From Klebsiella terrigena (GTDB taxonomy: Bacteria > Pseudomonadota > Gammaproteobacteria > Enterobacterales > Enterobacteriaceae), in contig NZ_BJNO01000024.1 in NCBI RefSeq assembly GCF_006539725.1, positions 32,106-96,105 of the forward strand: a DNA stretch of 64,000 bases. The letters are read 5' to 3'. The notes beneath the pieces were generated by a model. That model saw nothing but the letters and a program-made list of their open reading frames with translations. It was not told where the DNA came from and made no database searches. Each line of letters starts with the position of its first letter. The first letter of the stretch is position 1. Both the position numbers and the translations under genes were made by a program. Below are positions 25,290 to 34,980 of this stretch, piece after piece.

Positions 25290-26102
25290 ATGGCTATTAA
25301 ACTGATTGCAATTGATATGGACGGCACGCTTCTGCTGCCAGACCATACCATCTCTCCTGCCGTTAAAACCGCGATTGCCGCGGCCCGCGCACGCGGCGTC
25401 AACGTGGTGCTGACCACCGGTCGGCCGTATGCCGGCGTGCACAGCTACCTGAAAGAACTGCACATGGAGCAGCCGGGAGACTACTGCATCACCTACAACG
25501 GTGCGTTAGTGCAGAAGGCAAGCGACGGCAGCACCGTCGCGCAAACTGCGCTGAGCTATGATGACTACCGCTATCTGGAACAGCTTTCCCGCGACGTCGG
25601 CTCCCACTTCCACGCGCTTGACCGCAATACGCTCTATACCGCTAACCGCGATGTGAGCTACTACACGGTGCATGAATCCTACGTCGCAACCATCCCGCTG
25701 GTCTTCTGTGAAGCAGAAAATATGGATCCCAACATCCAGCTGCTGAAGGTGATGATGATTGATGAGCCGGTGATTCTGGACCAGGCCATCGCCCGTATCC
25801 CGGCTGAAGTGAAAGAGAAGTATACCGTGCTGAAAAGCGCGCCATATTTCCTCGAGATCCTCGATAAGCGGGTCAATAAAGGCACCGGCGTGAAGTCGCT
25901 GGCCGATGCGCTGAATATCAAGCAGGAAGAGATCATGGCGATTGGCGATCAGGAAAACGACATCGCGATGATTGAGTTCGCCGGCGTCGGCGTGGCGATG
26001 GATAACGCGATACCGACCGTGAAAGAAGCGGCAAACTTTATTACCAAATCGAACCTTGAAGACGGCGTGGCCTGGGCCATTGAGAAGTACGTTTTATCCT
26101 GA
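25290..26102 (+). CDS. yidA: HAD-family sugar phosphatase YidA
   Basis: 270-residue Cof-type HAD phosphatase. Motif I DMDGTLL is at residues 9-15, motif II is in LTTGRPYAG, and the motif III/IV region includes GIGDQEND-like IGDQENDIAMI. The E. coli enzyme hydrolyses small sugar phosphates such as erythrose-4-phosphate. The yidB gene that neighbours gyrB/yidA in E. coli is not present here. Confidence 0.93.
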   Translation: MAIKLIAIDMDGTLLLPDHTISPAVKTAIAAARARGVNVVLTTGRPYAGVHSYLKELHMEQPGDYCITYNGALVQKASDGSTVAQTALSYDDYRYLEQLSRDVGSHFHALDRNTLYTANRDVSYYTVHESYVATIPLVFCEAENMDPNIQLLKVMMIDEPVILDQAIARIPAEVKEKYTVLKSAPYFLEILDKRVNKGTGVKSLADALNIKQEEIMAIGDQENDIAMIEFAGVGVAMDNAIPTVKEAANFITKSNLEDGVAWAIEKYVLS

Positions 26103-26108
26103 TTTATC

Positions 26109-26140
26109 CTCAGGCCCGGCAAACCCGGGCCTGAGCCGCC
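26109..26140 (+). terminator. Hairpin after yidA
   Basis: CTCAGGCCCGG and CCCGGGCCTGAG form a strong stem with a CAAA-type loop just after the yidA stop. The T-run is weak. Confidence 0.55.
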
Positions 26141-26279
26141 TGTATTTTCATTTTTTAGCGTAAATTCGCACGTAACCCTCTCATTTCGAATCGAAAACTC
26201 TATATTCTCCTGCCCTTGTTTACGCAAATCTGTATCGGCTTCAAAGAGTAAAGCTGGATGGCAACTATACTCAGACACG

Positions 26280-27470
26280 ATGCGGTTTCACTTTGTCGGC
26301 CCTGACTTTTTTCACTGGAGAGCATCGCTGTTGAGTACGCTACGCGGCGGCATTCTGTTTTGGATCACATGCTCTTTTATCGGGCAGGTGCAGGCACAGG
26401 CGCTCAGCCGTGACAAAATAGACGGTTGGCTGAAGACGCTGGGAGCCAGCGATAAATTTGATGCCGCTAAAGGTATCGACTGGGGCGTGATGCCCGGGCC
26501 GTTTTACACTCCCGAGCTGGGTCTGGGAATAGGCACCGCGGTGGTGGGTATGTACCGCCCCGATCCCAGCGATACGGTCAGCCAGAACTCAACCTTAACC
26601 CTCAGCGGCTACGCCAGCTCAACCGGCGCCTTCGGCGTCAACGTGAAAAACTACGCTTTTTTTGCCGAAGATCGGTGGCGCGTCTTTCTTGAAGGATCGC
26701 TGGCCAACACGCCAACCTACTACTGGGGCCAGGGCTTTGCCGCCGCCGATGATGACGGCAATAAGGAAAAGTATACCGCTCAGGTCCTGACGCTGCGGCC
26801 AACCCTGTACCGACAGCTGGTGGACAACGTTTATCTGGGCGTCGGCTGGTCGCTGGCGGCACAGAACGCCGATCGGCTGGACCAAAACGATTTGCCCAAA
26901 ATCGAAAGTACCCCGCAGGGGCCGTCGGTATTCAGCTCCGGCGTCAGTATCGATCTGAGCTGGGACGATCGTGATTTTGTCCCGAACCCGCGCAAGGGCC
27001 AGTATGCCAACCTGCGCTATACCTACTACGCCCCGGGGCTCGGGAGCGATACGCGGTTCGATGAGTTTCACCTGCACTACAGCCGCTACCAGGCGCTCAG
27101 CGAAAAAAGCGTGCTGGCCTGGGAGGCCGATGGCGTATTGACTCAGGGAGATGTGCCGTGGAGCATGCTGCCGCTGCTTGGCAGCGACGAACGGATGCGC
27201 GGCTATTACCAGGGGCGCTACCGCGATAAAAACGTGGTCAGCACCCAGCTTGAATATCGCCGTCAGCTGACCTGGCGTCACGGTATTGTGGCCTGGGTGG
27301 GCGCGGGCACCATGGGTCCCTCCGTGGATGAGCTAAACAACGGCCGCTGGCTACCGACGGCCGGCGTTGGCTATCGCTTTGAATTCAAACCTCGGGTCAA
27401 TATTCGCCTCGACTACGGCATCGGTAAAGGCAGCAGCGGTTTCTACTTCCAGGTTGGCGAAGCCTTCTAA
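26280..27470 (+). CDS. Outer-membrane beta-barrel protein (surface antigen/Omp85 C-terminal type)
   Basis: Up to 396 residues. A signal peptide (LRGGILFWITCSFIGQVQAQA) is followed by a mature protein rich in alternating strands and ending in Phe, the usual BAM recognition signal. Segments such as GIDLSWDDRDFVPNPRKGQY and the final GVGYRFEFKPRVNIRLDYGIGKG resemble the bacterial surface antigen (D15) barrel, but no POTRA repeats are visible. Start is uncertain: the TTG at 26331 has GGAG at 26317-26320 and gives a more usual signal peptide. Function unknown; it fills the place between yidA and dgoR. Confidence 0.72.
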   Translation: MRFHFVGPDFFHWRASLLSTLRGGILFWITCSFIGQVQAQALSRDKIDGWLKTLGASDKFDAAKGIDWGVMPGPFYTPELGLGIGTAVVGMYRPDPSDTVSQNSTLTLSGYASSTGAFGVNVKNYAFFAEDRWRVFLEGSLANTPTYYWGQGFAAADDDGNKEKYTAQVLTLRPTLYRQLVDNVYLGVGWSLAAQNADRLDQNDLPKIESTPQGPSVFSSGVSIDLSWDDRDFVPNPRKGQYANLRYTYYAPGLGSDTRFDEFHLHYSRYQALSEKSVLAWEADGVLTQGDVPWSMLPLLGSDERMRGYYQGRYRDKNVVSTQLEYRRQLTWRHGIVAWVGAGTMGPSVDELNNGRWLPTAGVGYRFEFKPRVNIRLDYGIGKGSSGFYFQVGEAF

Positions 27471-27515
27471 GCCTCTTTCCCCGCCCAACTCTCCGTTCCA
27501 CCACTCCCCTTAAGC

Positions 27516-27543
27516 AGCGACCCGCCGGTTCGCGCTTTTTTTA
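27516..27543 (+). terminator. Possible terminator upstream of dgoR
   Basis: GCGACC/GGTTCGC stem with a CGCC loop followed by a T-run. Confidence 0.45.
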
Positions 27544-27562
27544 TCTTATCAATTGTTCTTTT

Positions 27563-27603
27563 TGTGATCTAAATTGTAGTACAACATTACAACTTAGTAC
27601 TAC
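27563..27603. promoter_or_regulatory. Candidate DgoR operator and CRP half-site
   Basis: TTGTAGTACAA (27574-27584) is nearly palindromic. Its GTAGTAC core (27576-27582) recurs inverted as GTACTAC (27597-27603). A CRP half-site, TGTGA (27563-27567), lies just upstream. The position, 109 bp ahead of dgoR, suits autorepression by a GntR-type regulator. Confidence 0.5.
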
Positions 27604-27711
27604 TATGCACCACGTGAGACAACGAAGAGCATCACGTTTGTACTGCAAAGATGAGGCGAAAACCGGCAGTCAGGGTAAAGTAAGGCAGAGTGTTTTCTTA
27701 GAGGACGTGCC

Positions 27712-28401
27712 ATGAACCTGACCAAAACCGATCGCATCATCATGACGCTGGGCCGCCAGATTGTCGGCGGTAAATACGTTCCCGGCTCGGCGCTGCCGGC
27801 AGAAGCGGACCTGTGCGAAGAGTTTGAAACGTCGCGCAATATTATCCGGGAAGTGTTTCGCTCGCTGATGGCAAAGCGGCTGATTGAGATGAAGCGCTAT
27901 CGCGGAGCCTTCGTTTCGCCGCGTAACCACTGGAACTACCTTGATACCGAGGTGCTGCAGTGGGTGCTGGAGAACGATTATGACCCGCGCCTGATTGGCG
28001 CAATGAGCGAAGTGCGAAACCTGGTGGAACCGGCCATCGCCCGCTGGGCGGCTGAACGCGCGACCTCCAGCGATCTGGCGCAAATTGAAGATGCGCTGAA
28101 CGAGATGATTGCCAATAACCAGGACCGGGATGCGTTTAACGAAGCCGACATTCGCTATCACGAAGCGGTGCTGCAGTCGGTACATAACCCGGTGTTACAG
28201 CAGCTGAGCGTGGCAATCAGCTCGCTGCAGCGAGCGGTATTTGAACGAACCTGGATGGGAGATGAAGGCAATATGCCGAAGACCCTCCAGGAACATAAGG
28301 CGCTGTTTGATGCCATCCGGCATCAGGATAGCGAAGCGGCGGAGCAGGCGGCGCTCACCATGATCGCCAGCTCAACACGAAGGCTGAAGGAAATCACATG
28401 A
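27712..28401 (+). CDS. dgoR: D-galactonate catabolism repressor DgoR
   Basis: 229-residue GntR/FadR-subfamily regulator. Winged helix at residues 8-72 (GSALPAEADLCEEFETSRNIIREVFRSL region), then an all-helical FCD effector domain with likely metal-binding His and Asp residues. The E. coli orthologue represses dgo and is released by D-galactonate. Overlaps dgoK by 4 bp (ATGA). Confidence 0.93.
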   Translation: MNLTKTDRIIMTLGRQIVGGKYVPGSALPAEADLCEEFETSRNIIREVFRSLMAKRLIEMKRYRGAFVSPRNHWNYLDTEVLQWVLENDYDPRLIGAMSEVRNLVEPAIARWAAERATSSDLAQIEDALNEMIANNQDRDAFNEADIRYHEAVLQSVHNPVLQQLSVAISSLQRAVFERTWMGDEGNMPKTLQEHKALFDAIRHQDSEAAEQAALTMIASSTRRLKEIT

Positions 28402-29273
28402 CATCTCGCTACATCGCAATTGACTGGGGATCGACCAACCTGCGCGCCTGGCTTTTTCAGGGCGACAGATGCCTGGAGAGCAGGCAGTCGGAAGCTGGCG
28501 TAACCCGCCTCAACGGCAGATCCCCGGCGGCGGTGTTTAGTGAGATAACCGAAAGCTGGCGCGACGACGCCACGCCAGCGGTGATGGCGGGAATGGTCGG
28601 CAGCAACGTGGGCTGGAAAATCGCTCCTTACTTACCGGTTCCTGCTCATTTTTCCGCGATTTGCCAACAGTTAACGGCCGTTGGCGACAATATCTGGATC
28701 GTTCCCGGCCTTAGCGTCTCCCGGGACGATAACCGCAACGTGATGCGCGGCGAAGAGACGCAGCTGCTCGGCGCGCGCGCGATCGCCCCCTCATCGGTCT
28801 ATGTGATGCCCGGCACCCACTGCAAATGGGTGCAGGCCGACCGCGAGCAAATTCTTGATTTTCGCACCGTGATGACCGGCGAACTGCACCATTTACTGCT
28901 GCAACACTCGCTGGTGGGCGCCGGTCTCCCACCGCAGGAAACCTCCGCGGCGGCCTTTTCTGCCGGCCTCGATCGCGGGCTGAACTCGCCCGCCGTTTTA
29001 GCACAGCTCTTTCAGGTTCGCGCTTCGCACGTTCTCGGCACGCTGCCGCGCGAGCACGTCAGCGAGTTTTTATCCGGTCTGCTGATTGGCGCTGAGGTTG
29101 CCACCATGAGCGAAAGCGTGATTGACCAGCAGATTACCATCGTTGCCGGAGAGGCGTTGGCGAACCGCTACCAGCAGGCGCTGGCCACATTTGGTCGTCA
29201 GGCGACGGTCGTTTCCGGCGATACCGCATTTCAGGCAGGTATAAGGAGCATCATATATGCAGTGGCAAACTAA
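28398..29273 (+). CDS. dgoK: 2-dehydro-3-deoxygalactonokinase DgoK
   Basis: Phosphorylates 2-keto-3-deoxy-galactonate at C6 using ATP, the second step of galactonate breakdown. 291 residues. The ASKHA-type phosphate loop IDWGSTNLRAWL is at the N-terminus and MPGTHCKW in the middle. Overlaps dgoR by 4 bp and dgoA by 17 bp, so the operon is translationally coupled. Confidence 0.95.
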   Translation: MTSRYIAIDWGSTNLRAWLFQGDRCLESRQSEAGVTRLNGRSPAAVFSEITESWRDDATPAVMAGMVGSNVGWKIAPYLPVPAHFSAICQQLTAVGDNIWIVPGLSVSRDDNRNVMRGEETQLLGARAIAPSSVYVMPGTHCKWVQADREQILDFRTVMTGELHHLLLQHSLVGAGLPPQETSAAAFSAGLDRGLNSPAVLAQLFQVRASHVLGTLPREHVSEFLSGLLIGAEVATMSESVIDQQITIVAGEALANRYQQALATFGRQATVVSGDTAFQAGIRSIIYAVAN

Positions 29274-29874
29274 GCTTCCGCTGATCGCAATTCTGCGCGG
29301 CATCACGCCGGAAGAGGCGCTGGCGCACGTGGGCGCCGTTATCGACGCGGGATTCGATGCCGTCGAAATTCCGCTGAACTCGCCCCGCTGGCAGCAAAGC
29401 ATTCCGGCCATCGTCGAGGCGTTTGGCGATCGGGCGCTGATTGGCGCAGGCACCGTGCTGCAGCCGGAGCAGGTTGACGAGCTGGCGAAGATGGGCTGTC
29501 GGCTGATCGTTACGCCCAACGTTCAAAGCGAAGTGATTCGCCGCGCGGTGGGCTACGGCATGACCGTCTGTCCCGGATGCGCCACCGCCACCGAGGCCTT
29601 CACCGCGCTCGATGCGGGTGCCAGAGCCCTGAAGGTGTTTCCGTCCTCCGCTTTTGGCCCGGATTACATCAAGGCGCTGAAGGCCGTTTTACCGTCAGAG
29701 GTCCCCGTTTTCGCCGTCGGTGGCGTCACGCCGGAGAACCTGGCGCAATGGATTGATGCCGGCTGTATCGGTGCCGGACTGGGGAGCGATCTTTATCGTG
29801 CCGGACAGTCCGTTGAACGCACCGCCCGCCAGGCTGCCGAATTTGTTAAAGCGTATCGAGAGGCTGTGCAATGA
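29257..29874 (+). CDS. dgoA: 2-dehydro-3-deoxy-6-phosphogalactonate aldolase DgoA
   Basis: Cleaves KDPGal to pyruvate and glyceraldehyde-3-phosphate. 205-residue class I aldolase of the KDPG family. The catalytic Glu37 (AVEIPLNSP) and Schiff-base Lys126 ([11 protein letters not shown]) are at the positions known for the E. coli enzyme. Confidence 0.96.
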   Translation: MQWQTKLPLIAILRGITPEEALAHVGAVIDAGFDAVEIPLNSPRWQQSIPAIVEAFGDRALIGAGTVLQPEQVDELAKMGCRLIVTPNVQSEVIRRAVGYGMTVCPGCATATEAFTALDAGARALKVFPSSAFGPDYIKALKAVLPSEVPVFAVGGVTPENLAQWIDAGCIGAGLGSDLYRAGQSVERTARQAAEFVKAYREAVQ

Positions 29875-31019
29875 AAATAACCAAACTGACTACTTACCGT
29901 TTACCGCCGCGGTGGATGTTCCTGAAAATTGAAACCGATGAAGGCGTCGTTGGCTGGGGCGAGCCGGTAATTGAAGGGCGCGCGCGCACCGTTGAAGCGG
30001 CGGTACATGAGCTGGGGGAGTACCTGATTGGCCAGGACCCGGCGCGTATTAACGACCTGTGGCAGGTGATGTACCGCGCCGGTTTCTATCGCGGCGGCCC
30101 TATTTTGATGAGCGCCATTGCCGGTATCGATCAGGCGCTGTGGGATATTAAAGGCAAAGTGCTGAATGCGCCGGTATGGCAGCTGATGGGCGGCCTGGTG
30201 CGGGACAAAATTAAAGCCTACAGCTGGGTTGGCGGCGATCGCCCGGCGGAAGTTATCGAGGGTATTAAAAAGCTGCGCGGGATTGGTTTTGATACCTTCA
30301 AATTAAACGGCTGCGAAGAGATGGGGGTTATTGATAATTCCCGGGCGGTAGACGCAGCGGTCAATACCGTGGCGCAAATCCGCGAAGCCTTCGGCAATGA
30401 AATTGAGTTTGGTCTTGATTTCCACGGCCGCGTCAGCGCGCCGATGGCCAAAGTCCTGATTAAAGAGCTGGAACCGTATCGTCCGCTATTTATTGAGGAA
30501 CCGGTACTGGCGGAGCAGGCGGAATATTATCCAAAACTGGCGGCGCAAACGCATATTCCGCTCGCGGCGGGCGAACGTATGTTCTCACGCTTCGAATTTA
30601 AACGGGTGCTGGAAGCCGGCGGCCTGGCTATTTTGCAGCCGGACCTGTCGCACGCCGGGGGGATCACTGAATGCTATAAAATTGCCGGCATGGCCGAGGC
30701 CTATGACGTGGCGCTGGCGCCGCACTGCCCGCTGGGCCCGATCGCCCTGGCCGCCTGCCTGCACGTCGATTTCGTCGCCCGCAATGCGGTCCTCCAGGAA
30801 CAAAGCATGGGCATTCACTACAACAAGGGCGCGGAGCTGCTCGACTTTGTGAAGAATAAAGAAGACTTCAATATGGAAGGCGGCTTCTTTAAACCGTTAA
30901 CGAAGCCGGGGCTGGGTGTGGAAATTGATGAAGCCAGAGTGATTGAGCTCAGTAAAAATGCGCCGGACTGGCGTAATCCATTATGGCGTCATGAGGATGG
31001 CTCCGTCGCCGAATGGTAA
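29871..31019 (+). CDS. dgoD: D-galactonate dehydratase DgoD
   Basis: First step: converts D-galactonate to 2-keto-3-deoxy-galactonate. 382-residue enolase-superfamily enzyme of the mandelate racemase group. Asp183 and the acid His185 are in GLDFHGR; the other metal ligands are Glu in IEEPV and AAGER; a second catalytic His is in LAPHCPLG. Overlaps dgoA by 4 bp. An ERIC repeat separates it from dgoT. Confidence 0.97.
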   Translation: MKITKLTTYRLPPRWMFLKIETDEGVVGWGEPVIEGRARTVEAAVHELGEYLIGQDPARINDLWQVMYRAGFYRGGPILMSAIAGIDQALWDIKGKVLNAPVWQLMGGLVRDKIKAYSWVGGDRPAEVIEGIKKLRGIGFDTFKLNGCEEMGVIDNSRAVDAAVNTVAQIREAFGNEIEFGLDFHGRVSAPMAKVLIKELEPYRPLFIEEPVLAEQAEYYPKLAAQTHIPLAAGERMFSRFEFKRVLEAGGLAILQPDLSHAGGITECYKIAGMAEAYDVALAPHCPLGPIALAACLHVDFVARNAVLQEQSMGIHYNKGAELLDFVKNKEDFNMEGGFFKPLTKPGLGVEIDEARVIELSKNAPDWRNPLWRHEDGSVAEW

Positions 31020-31021
31020 TG

Positions 31022-31138
31022 CGCGTCATACTTTGCATTGGTGATGCGTTGGCTGCATTTTCTTACCCCAGTCACATACTAACGTATGCTCCAGGGAGTG
31101 TGAAAAGTCGCCGCCGTTCCCCGGCACAAATTATTTAA
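31022..31138. repeat. ERIC element between dgoD and dgoT
   Basis: The best ERIC match in the window: GCGTCATACTTTGCATT left end, GATGCGTTGGCTGCATTTTC, central TACCCCAGTCACATACTAA / CGTATGCTCCAGGGAGTG, and CGCCGCCGTTCCC right arm. Confidence 0.88.
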
Positions 31139-31242
31139 CGCATTACGCTTAAGTTATTAATAAAAAATTCAAATAAACCCTCTGTAAATTACAGGGCATG
31201 GTGAGCGGTTTCGCTATGCCCAAAATCTGGAGACAGATTGCT

Positions 31243-32535
31243 ATGGATATTTCAGTAACTGCTGCAAAACCCGGTCGTCGTCGTTATCTGACGCTGGTTA
31301 TGATCTTTATTACCGTTGTTATTTGCTACGTTGATCGGGCTAATCTTGCCGTCGCGTCAGCGCATATTCAGGAAGAGTTTGGTATTAGCAAAACGGAAAT
31401 GGGCTATATTTTTTCTGCTTTTGCCTGGCTATATACGCTGTGTCAAATTCCCGGCGGCTGGTTCCTCGACCGCGTAGGTTCGAGGATGACCTACTTTATT
31501 GCCATTTTTGGCTGGTCGGTGGCGACGCTATTTCAGGGCTTTGCCACGGGGCTGATGTCGCTGATTGGTCTGCGAGCGATTACGGGTATTTTTGAGGCCC
31601 CGGCGTTCCCGACCAACAACCGGATGGTGACCAGCTGGTTCCCGGAGCACGAGCGCGCCTCGGCGGTCGGGTTCTACACCTCCGGTCAGTTTGTGGGGCT
31701 GGCGTTCCTGACGCCGCTGCTGATCTGGATCCAGGAGCTGCTGAGCTGGCACTGGGTGTTCATCGTCACCGGCGCTATCGGTATTGTCTGGTCGTTAATT
31801 TGGTTTAAGGTCTACCAGCCTCCGCGCCTGACTAAAAGCATCAGCAAGGCCGAGCTGGACTATATTCGCGACGGCGGCGGCCTGGTGGACGGCGATGCGC
31901 CGGCCAAAAAAGAGGCGCGGCAGCCGATGACCAAAGCCGACTGGAAGCTGGTATTCCATCGCAAGCTGGTCGGCGTGTACCTTGGGCAGTTTGCCGTCAC
32001 CTCCACGCTGTGGTTTTTCCTGACCTGGTTCCCGAACTACCTGACTCAGGAAAAGGGGATCACCGCGCTAAAAGCGGGCTTTATGACCACGGTTCCGTTC
32101 CTTGCCGCGTTCGTTGGCGTGCTGCTCTCGGGCTGGCTGGCGGACCGGCTGGTGCGAAAAGGCGTCTCGCTGGGTGCCGCGCGTAAAACGCCCATTATCT
32201 GTGGGCTGCTGATATCGACCTGTATTATCGGCGCGAATTACACCAACGATCCGGTGTGGATTATGACCCTGATGGCTATCGCCTTCTTTGGCAACGGCTT
32301 TGCGTCTATCACCTGGTCACTGGTGTCATCGCTGGCGCCGATGCGCCTGATTGGGCTGACCGGGGGCGTGTTTAACTTTGTCGGCGGCCTGGGCGGGATC
32401 ACCGTTCCGCTGGTCATCGGCTACCTGGCACAGGGATATGGCTTTGCGCCAGCCCTGGTTTATATTGCCGTCGTGGCTCTGATTGGCGCGCTTTCCTACA
32501 TCGTGCTGGTGGGCGATATTAAACGTGTAGGCTAA
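31243..32535 (+). CDS. dgoT: D-galactonate:H+ symporter DgoT
   Basis: Inner-membrane importer of the anion:cation symporter branch of the major facilitator superfamily. 430 residues, the same as E. coli, with about 12 helices. The ATG at 31243 matches the family start [18 protein letters not shown] and has AGAC/GGAG-like sequence upstream. The [10 protein letters not shown] loop (motif A) and CYVDRANL near helix 1 are conserved. Supplies substrate to DgoD. Confidence 0.96.
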   Translation: MDISVTAAKPGRRRYLTLVMIFITVVICYVDRANLAVASAHIQEEFGISKTEMGYIFSAFAWLYTLCQIPGGWFLDRVGSRMTYFIAIFGWSVATLFQGFATGLMSLIGLRAITGIFEAPAFPTNNRMVTSWFPEHERASAVGFYTSGQFVGLAFLTPLLIWIQELLSWHWVFIVTGAIGIVWSLIWFKVYQPPRLTKSISKAELDYIRDGGGLVDGDAPAKKEARQPMTKADWKLVFHRKLVGVYLGQFAVTSTLWFFLTWFPNYLTQEKGITALKAGFMTTVPFLAAFVGVLLSGWLADRLVRKGVSLGAARKTPIICGLLISTCIIGANYTNDPVWIMTLMAIAFFGNGFASITWSLVSSLAPMRLIGLTGGVFNFVGGLGGITVPLVIGYLAQGYGFAPALVYIAVVALIGALSYIVLVGDIKRVG

Positions 32536-32586
32536 TTCTTACCGATACTATACCCTGATGCGAACGCCGTGCATCAGGGTAGCCCT

Positions 32587-33813
32587 ATGAAACAAATCAC
32601 TTTTGCTTCTCGCCATCATCAGTTGACCAATACGCGCGTCTGGACTGCGGACAGCCAGTGGCTGGTTTTTGACGTCCGTCCGTCCGGGGCCTCCTTCACC
32701 GGGGAGACGATTGAGCGGGTCAACGTCCACACCGGCGCGGTAGAGACAATCTATCGCGCGCAGCAGGGCGCCCACGTTGGCGTGGTGACCGTTCATCCAA
32801 CGAAAGATGCCTACGTTTTTATTCACGGACCCGAACATCCGGATGAGAGCTGGCGGTATGATTTCCACCACCGCCGCGGCGTGGTGTCGTTTCAGGGGGA
32901 GTGCCGTAACCTCGATGCGATGGATATCACCGCTCCCTATACCGCAGGCGCGCTGCGTGGCGGTAGCCACGTCCATGTTTATAGTCCTGATGGTCAGTTG
33001 GTCAGCTTTACCTATAACGATCACGTGATGCACGAGCGCTCGCCGGCGCTGGATCTGCGCAACGTTGGGGTGGCGGCGCCCTATGGCCCGGTGGTACCGC
33101 GCGGGCAGCATCCGCGTGAGTACGGCGGCAGCCACTGGTGCGTGCTGGTCAGCCGGACGACACCTGAACCGACGCCGGGCAGCGATGAAATCAACCGCGC
33201 TTATGAAGAGGGCTGGGTCGGTAATCACGCTCTGGCCTTTATCGGCGACACGCGATCGGCAGAGGGTGAAAAGGTCCCCGAGCTGTTTATCGTCACCCTG
33301 CCGGATAGCGAACAAGGCTGGAAGCAGCAGGGCGATGCGCCGCTGGCGGGTACCGAGACGACGCTTCCCGCGCCGCCAGCCGGCGTGATGCAGCGACGCC
33401 TGACCTTTACTCACCAGCGCCGCTATCCCGGATTAGCCACCGCGCCGCGCCACTGGGTGCGGGCTAACCCGCAGGCGACGGAGATTGCGTTTCTGATGCG
33501 CGATGATGCCGGCGTGGTTCAGCTGTGGCTGATTTCGCCGCAGGGTAGCGGCCTGCGGCAGCTCACCGCTAATCGTTCGGATATTCAGTCGGCGTTTAAC
33601 TGGCACCCGTCGGGCGAATGGCTGGGATGTGTGCTGGAGAATCGGATTGCGCTTTGCCACGCGCGGTCTGGGGCATTGACCTTTTTGACGGCCGAGGGAG
33701 AAAGCGCGCCTTCAGCGGATGCGATCGTCTTTTCGCCGGATGGCAAATATCTGGCATGGATGGCGGAGGTGGACGGCTATCGTCAGCTGTGGACCACCGA
33801 AGTTACGCCTTAG
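32587..33813 (+). CDS. yidR: DUF3748 beta-propeller-like protein YidR
   Basis: 408 residues, an orthologue of E. coli YidR (DUF3748). WD40/TolB-like repeats can be read (SPDGQLVSFTYND, NPQATEIAFLMRDD, HPSGEWLGCV, SPDGKYLAWMAEVDGYRQLW), so a propeller fold is likely. No signal peptide is seen; function unknown. The ATG at 32587 has AGGGT upstream. The stop lies 1 bp from the convergent yidQ stop. Confidence 0.85.
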   Translation: MKQITFASRHHQLTNTRVWTADSQWLVFDVRPSGASFTGETIERVNVHTGAVETIYRAQQGAHVGVVTVHPTKDAYVFIHGPEHPDESWRYDFHHRRGVVSFQGECRNLDAMDITAPYTAGALRGGSHVHVYSPDGQLVSFTYNDHVMHERSPALDLRNVGVAAPYGPVVPRGQHPREYGGSHWCVLVSRTTPEPTPGSDEINRAYEEGWVGNHALAFIGDTRSAEGEKVPELFIVTLPDSEQGWKQQGDAPLAGTETTLPAPPAGVMQRRLTFTHQRRYPGLATAPRHWVRANPQATEIAFLMRDDAGVVQLWLISPQGSGLRQLTANRSDIQSAFNWHPSGEWLGCVLENRIALCHARSGALTFLTAEGESAPSADAIVFSPDGKYLAWMAEVDGYRQLWTTEVTP

Positions 33814-33814
33814 A

Positions 33815-34147
33815 TCAAGGGGTTGTCATTGATGCTGGCGGGATAACCGAATTGGTCGCCAGCGTCTCTTTTTCGCTTTTTTCTACGCGCGATTTTATCG
33901 AGCTATCGGTACGGAACATATCCCACGGCAGCAGCAGCGTATCCATCACCGCGGTGAGGGGCATATCTAGTGCCACCAGGGATTTTGTGCCCCAGTTGGC
34001 ATCGCTGTTGCCCAGCATCTGCGCGCTGGCTCGCGTTCCCGGGTAGGTTCCTTCCTTGCCGCCGGTATGAGACATCACGCTGGAGCAACCGCTCAAGCCT
34101 ACCATTCCGCCGAACAGGACCAGCTTTAACAGACCGCTTTTCATCAT
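33815..34147 (-). CDS. yidQ: Outer-membrane lipoprotein YidQ (DUF1375)
   Basis: 110 residues. The signal peptide carries a lipobox LSGC at residues 18-21, predicting lipidation at Cys21. Ser-Ser-Val follows, which favours sorting to the outer membrane. The DUF1375 core includes YPGTRASAQML and ALDMPLTAVMDTLLLPWD. Function unknown. Divergent from ibpA. Confidence 0.88.
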   Translation of the reverse strand: MMKSGLLKLVLFGGMVGLSGCSSVMSHTGGKEGTYPGTRASAQMLGNSDANWGTKSLVALDMPLTAVMDTLLLPWDMFRTDSSIKSRVEKSEKETLATNSVIPPASMTTP

Positions 34148-34319
34148 TCTTCCATTATTGTTTCGGGCATTGAGGTAACCATTTATCGGTTATATCGAGC
34201 CATCCTCTGAATGCATAGCGTTATTGCGCCGCACTGTGGCTGGCATCGCATTTTGCCTTTTGTGCTCCCCCCAGTCTAAGCAATCGTCGGCAAACTGCAA
34301 AAAAAATTGCGGCATTCGT

Positions 34320-34348
34320 CTTGAAAAACGCGCCGGGAAACCCATTTT
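34320..34348 (+). promoter_or_regulatory. Heat-shock (sigma-32) promoter of ibpA
   Basis: CTTGAAA (34320-34326), 14-bp spacer, CCCATTTT (34341-34348). This fits the RpoH consensus CTTGAAA-N13/14-CCCCATNT. Confidence 0.85.
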
Positions 34349-34454
34349 AGAAACGTGGCCCGATGAGAATACGCCTGCGGGGTATTCCGGGTAATAACGA
34401 CCTGTCCATGATGGAAGGTCATAAAATTCTCGCTGATTTCAGGAGCTATTTATT
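34349..34454 (+). ncRNA. ROSE-type RNA thermometer in the ibpA leader
   Basis: About 100 nt of leader between the sigma-32 promoter and the ibpA ATG. It can fold into several stem-loops; the segment CGCTGATTTCAGGAGC just before the ATG pairs the Shine-Dalgarno with an upstream CGCUG-like anti-SD. The assignment rests on the known ROSE element of enterobacterial ibpA plus this local pairing. Confidence 0.65.
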
Positions 34455-34868
34455 ATGCGTAATTTCGATCTCTCTCCGCTGTATCGTTCTGCTATTGGTT
34501 TTGACCGCCTTTTTAATCTGTTAGAAAACAATCAGAGCCAGAGCAATGGCGGCTACCCTCCGTACAACGTCGAGCTGGTAGACGAAAACCATTACCGCAT
34601 TGCGATCGCCGTTGCCGGCTTTGCCGAAAGCGAACTGGAGATCACCGCTCAGGACAATCTGCTGATCGTCAAAGGTGCCCACGCCGGTGAGCCGAAAGAG
34701 CGAACCTACCTCTATCAGGGCATCGCCGAGCGCAACTTTGAGCGTAAATTCCAGATCGCGGAAAACATCCACGTTCGCGGCGCAAACCTGGTGAACGGTC
34801 TGCTGTATATCGAACTGGAACGCGTGATCCCGGAAGCGGATAAACCGCGCCGTATCGAAATCAACTAA
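34455..34868 (+). CDS. ibpA: Small heat-shock chaperone IbpA
   Basis: 137-residue alpha-crystallin-type chaperone that coats aggregating proteins and hands them to ClpB/DnaK. The crystallin domain spans residues about 35-125 and the C-terminal I-x-I/V-type anchor region (RRIEIN) is present. Strong AGGAG before the ATG, likely masked by the thermometer. Pairs with ibpB 112 bp downstream. Confidence 0.97.
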   Translation: MRNFDLSPLYRSAIGFDRLFNLLENNQSQSNGGYPPYNVELVDENHYRIAIAVAGFAESELEITAQDNLLIVKGAHAGEPKERTYLYQGIAERNFERKFQIAENIHVRGANLVNGLLYIELERVIPEADKPRRIEIN

Positions 34869-34980
34869 TCCCGTCGGGTCGCCCGCGCGGCCCGATATTA
34901 AAACTTGCTCGCCGTCAGGGAGCACGTGCGGGTTAACCAACCCGCGGTATTCACTCGCTTCTTAGAAGGAGAAACACATT
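34869..34980 (+). promoter_or_regulatory. ibpA-ibpB spacer, probable second thermometer
   Basis: The ibpB leader has GC stems (e.g. GTGCGGGTTAACCAACCCGC at about 34926-34945). Its final hairpin, CTTCTT-AG-AAGGAG, directly pairs the ibpB Shine-Dalgarno. This fits a second ROSE-like element, as reported for E. coli ibpB. Confidence 0.55.
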
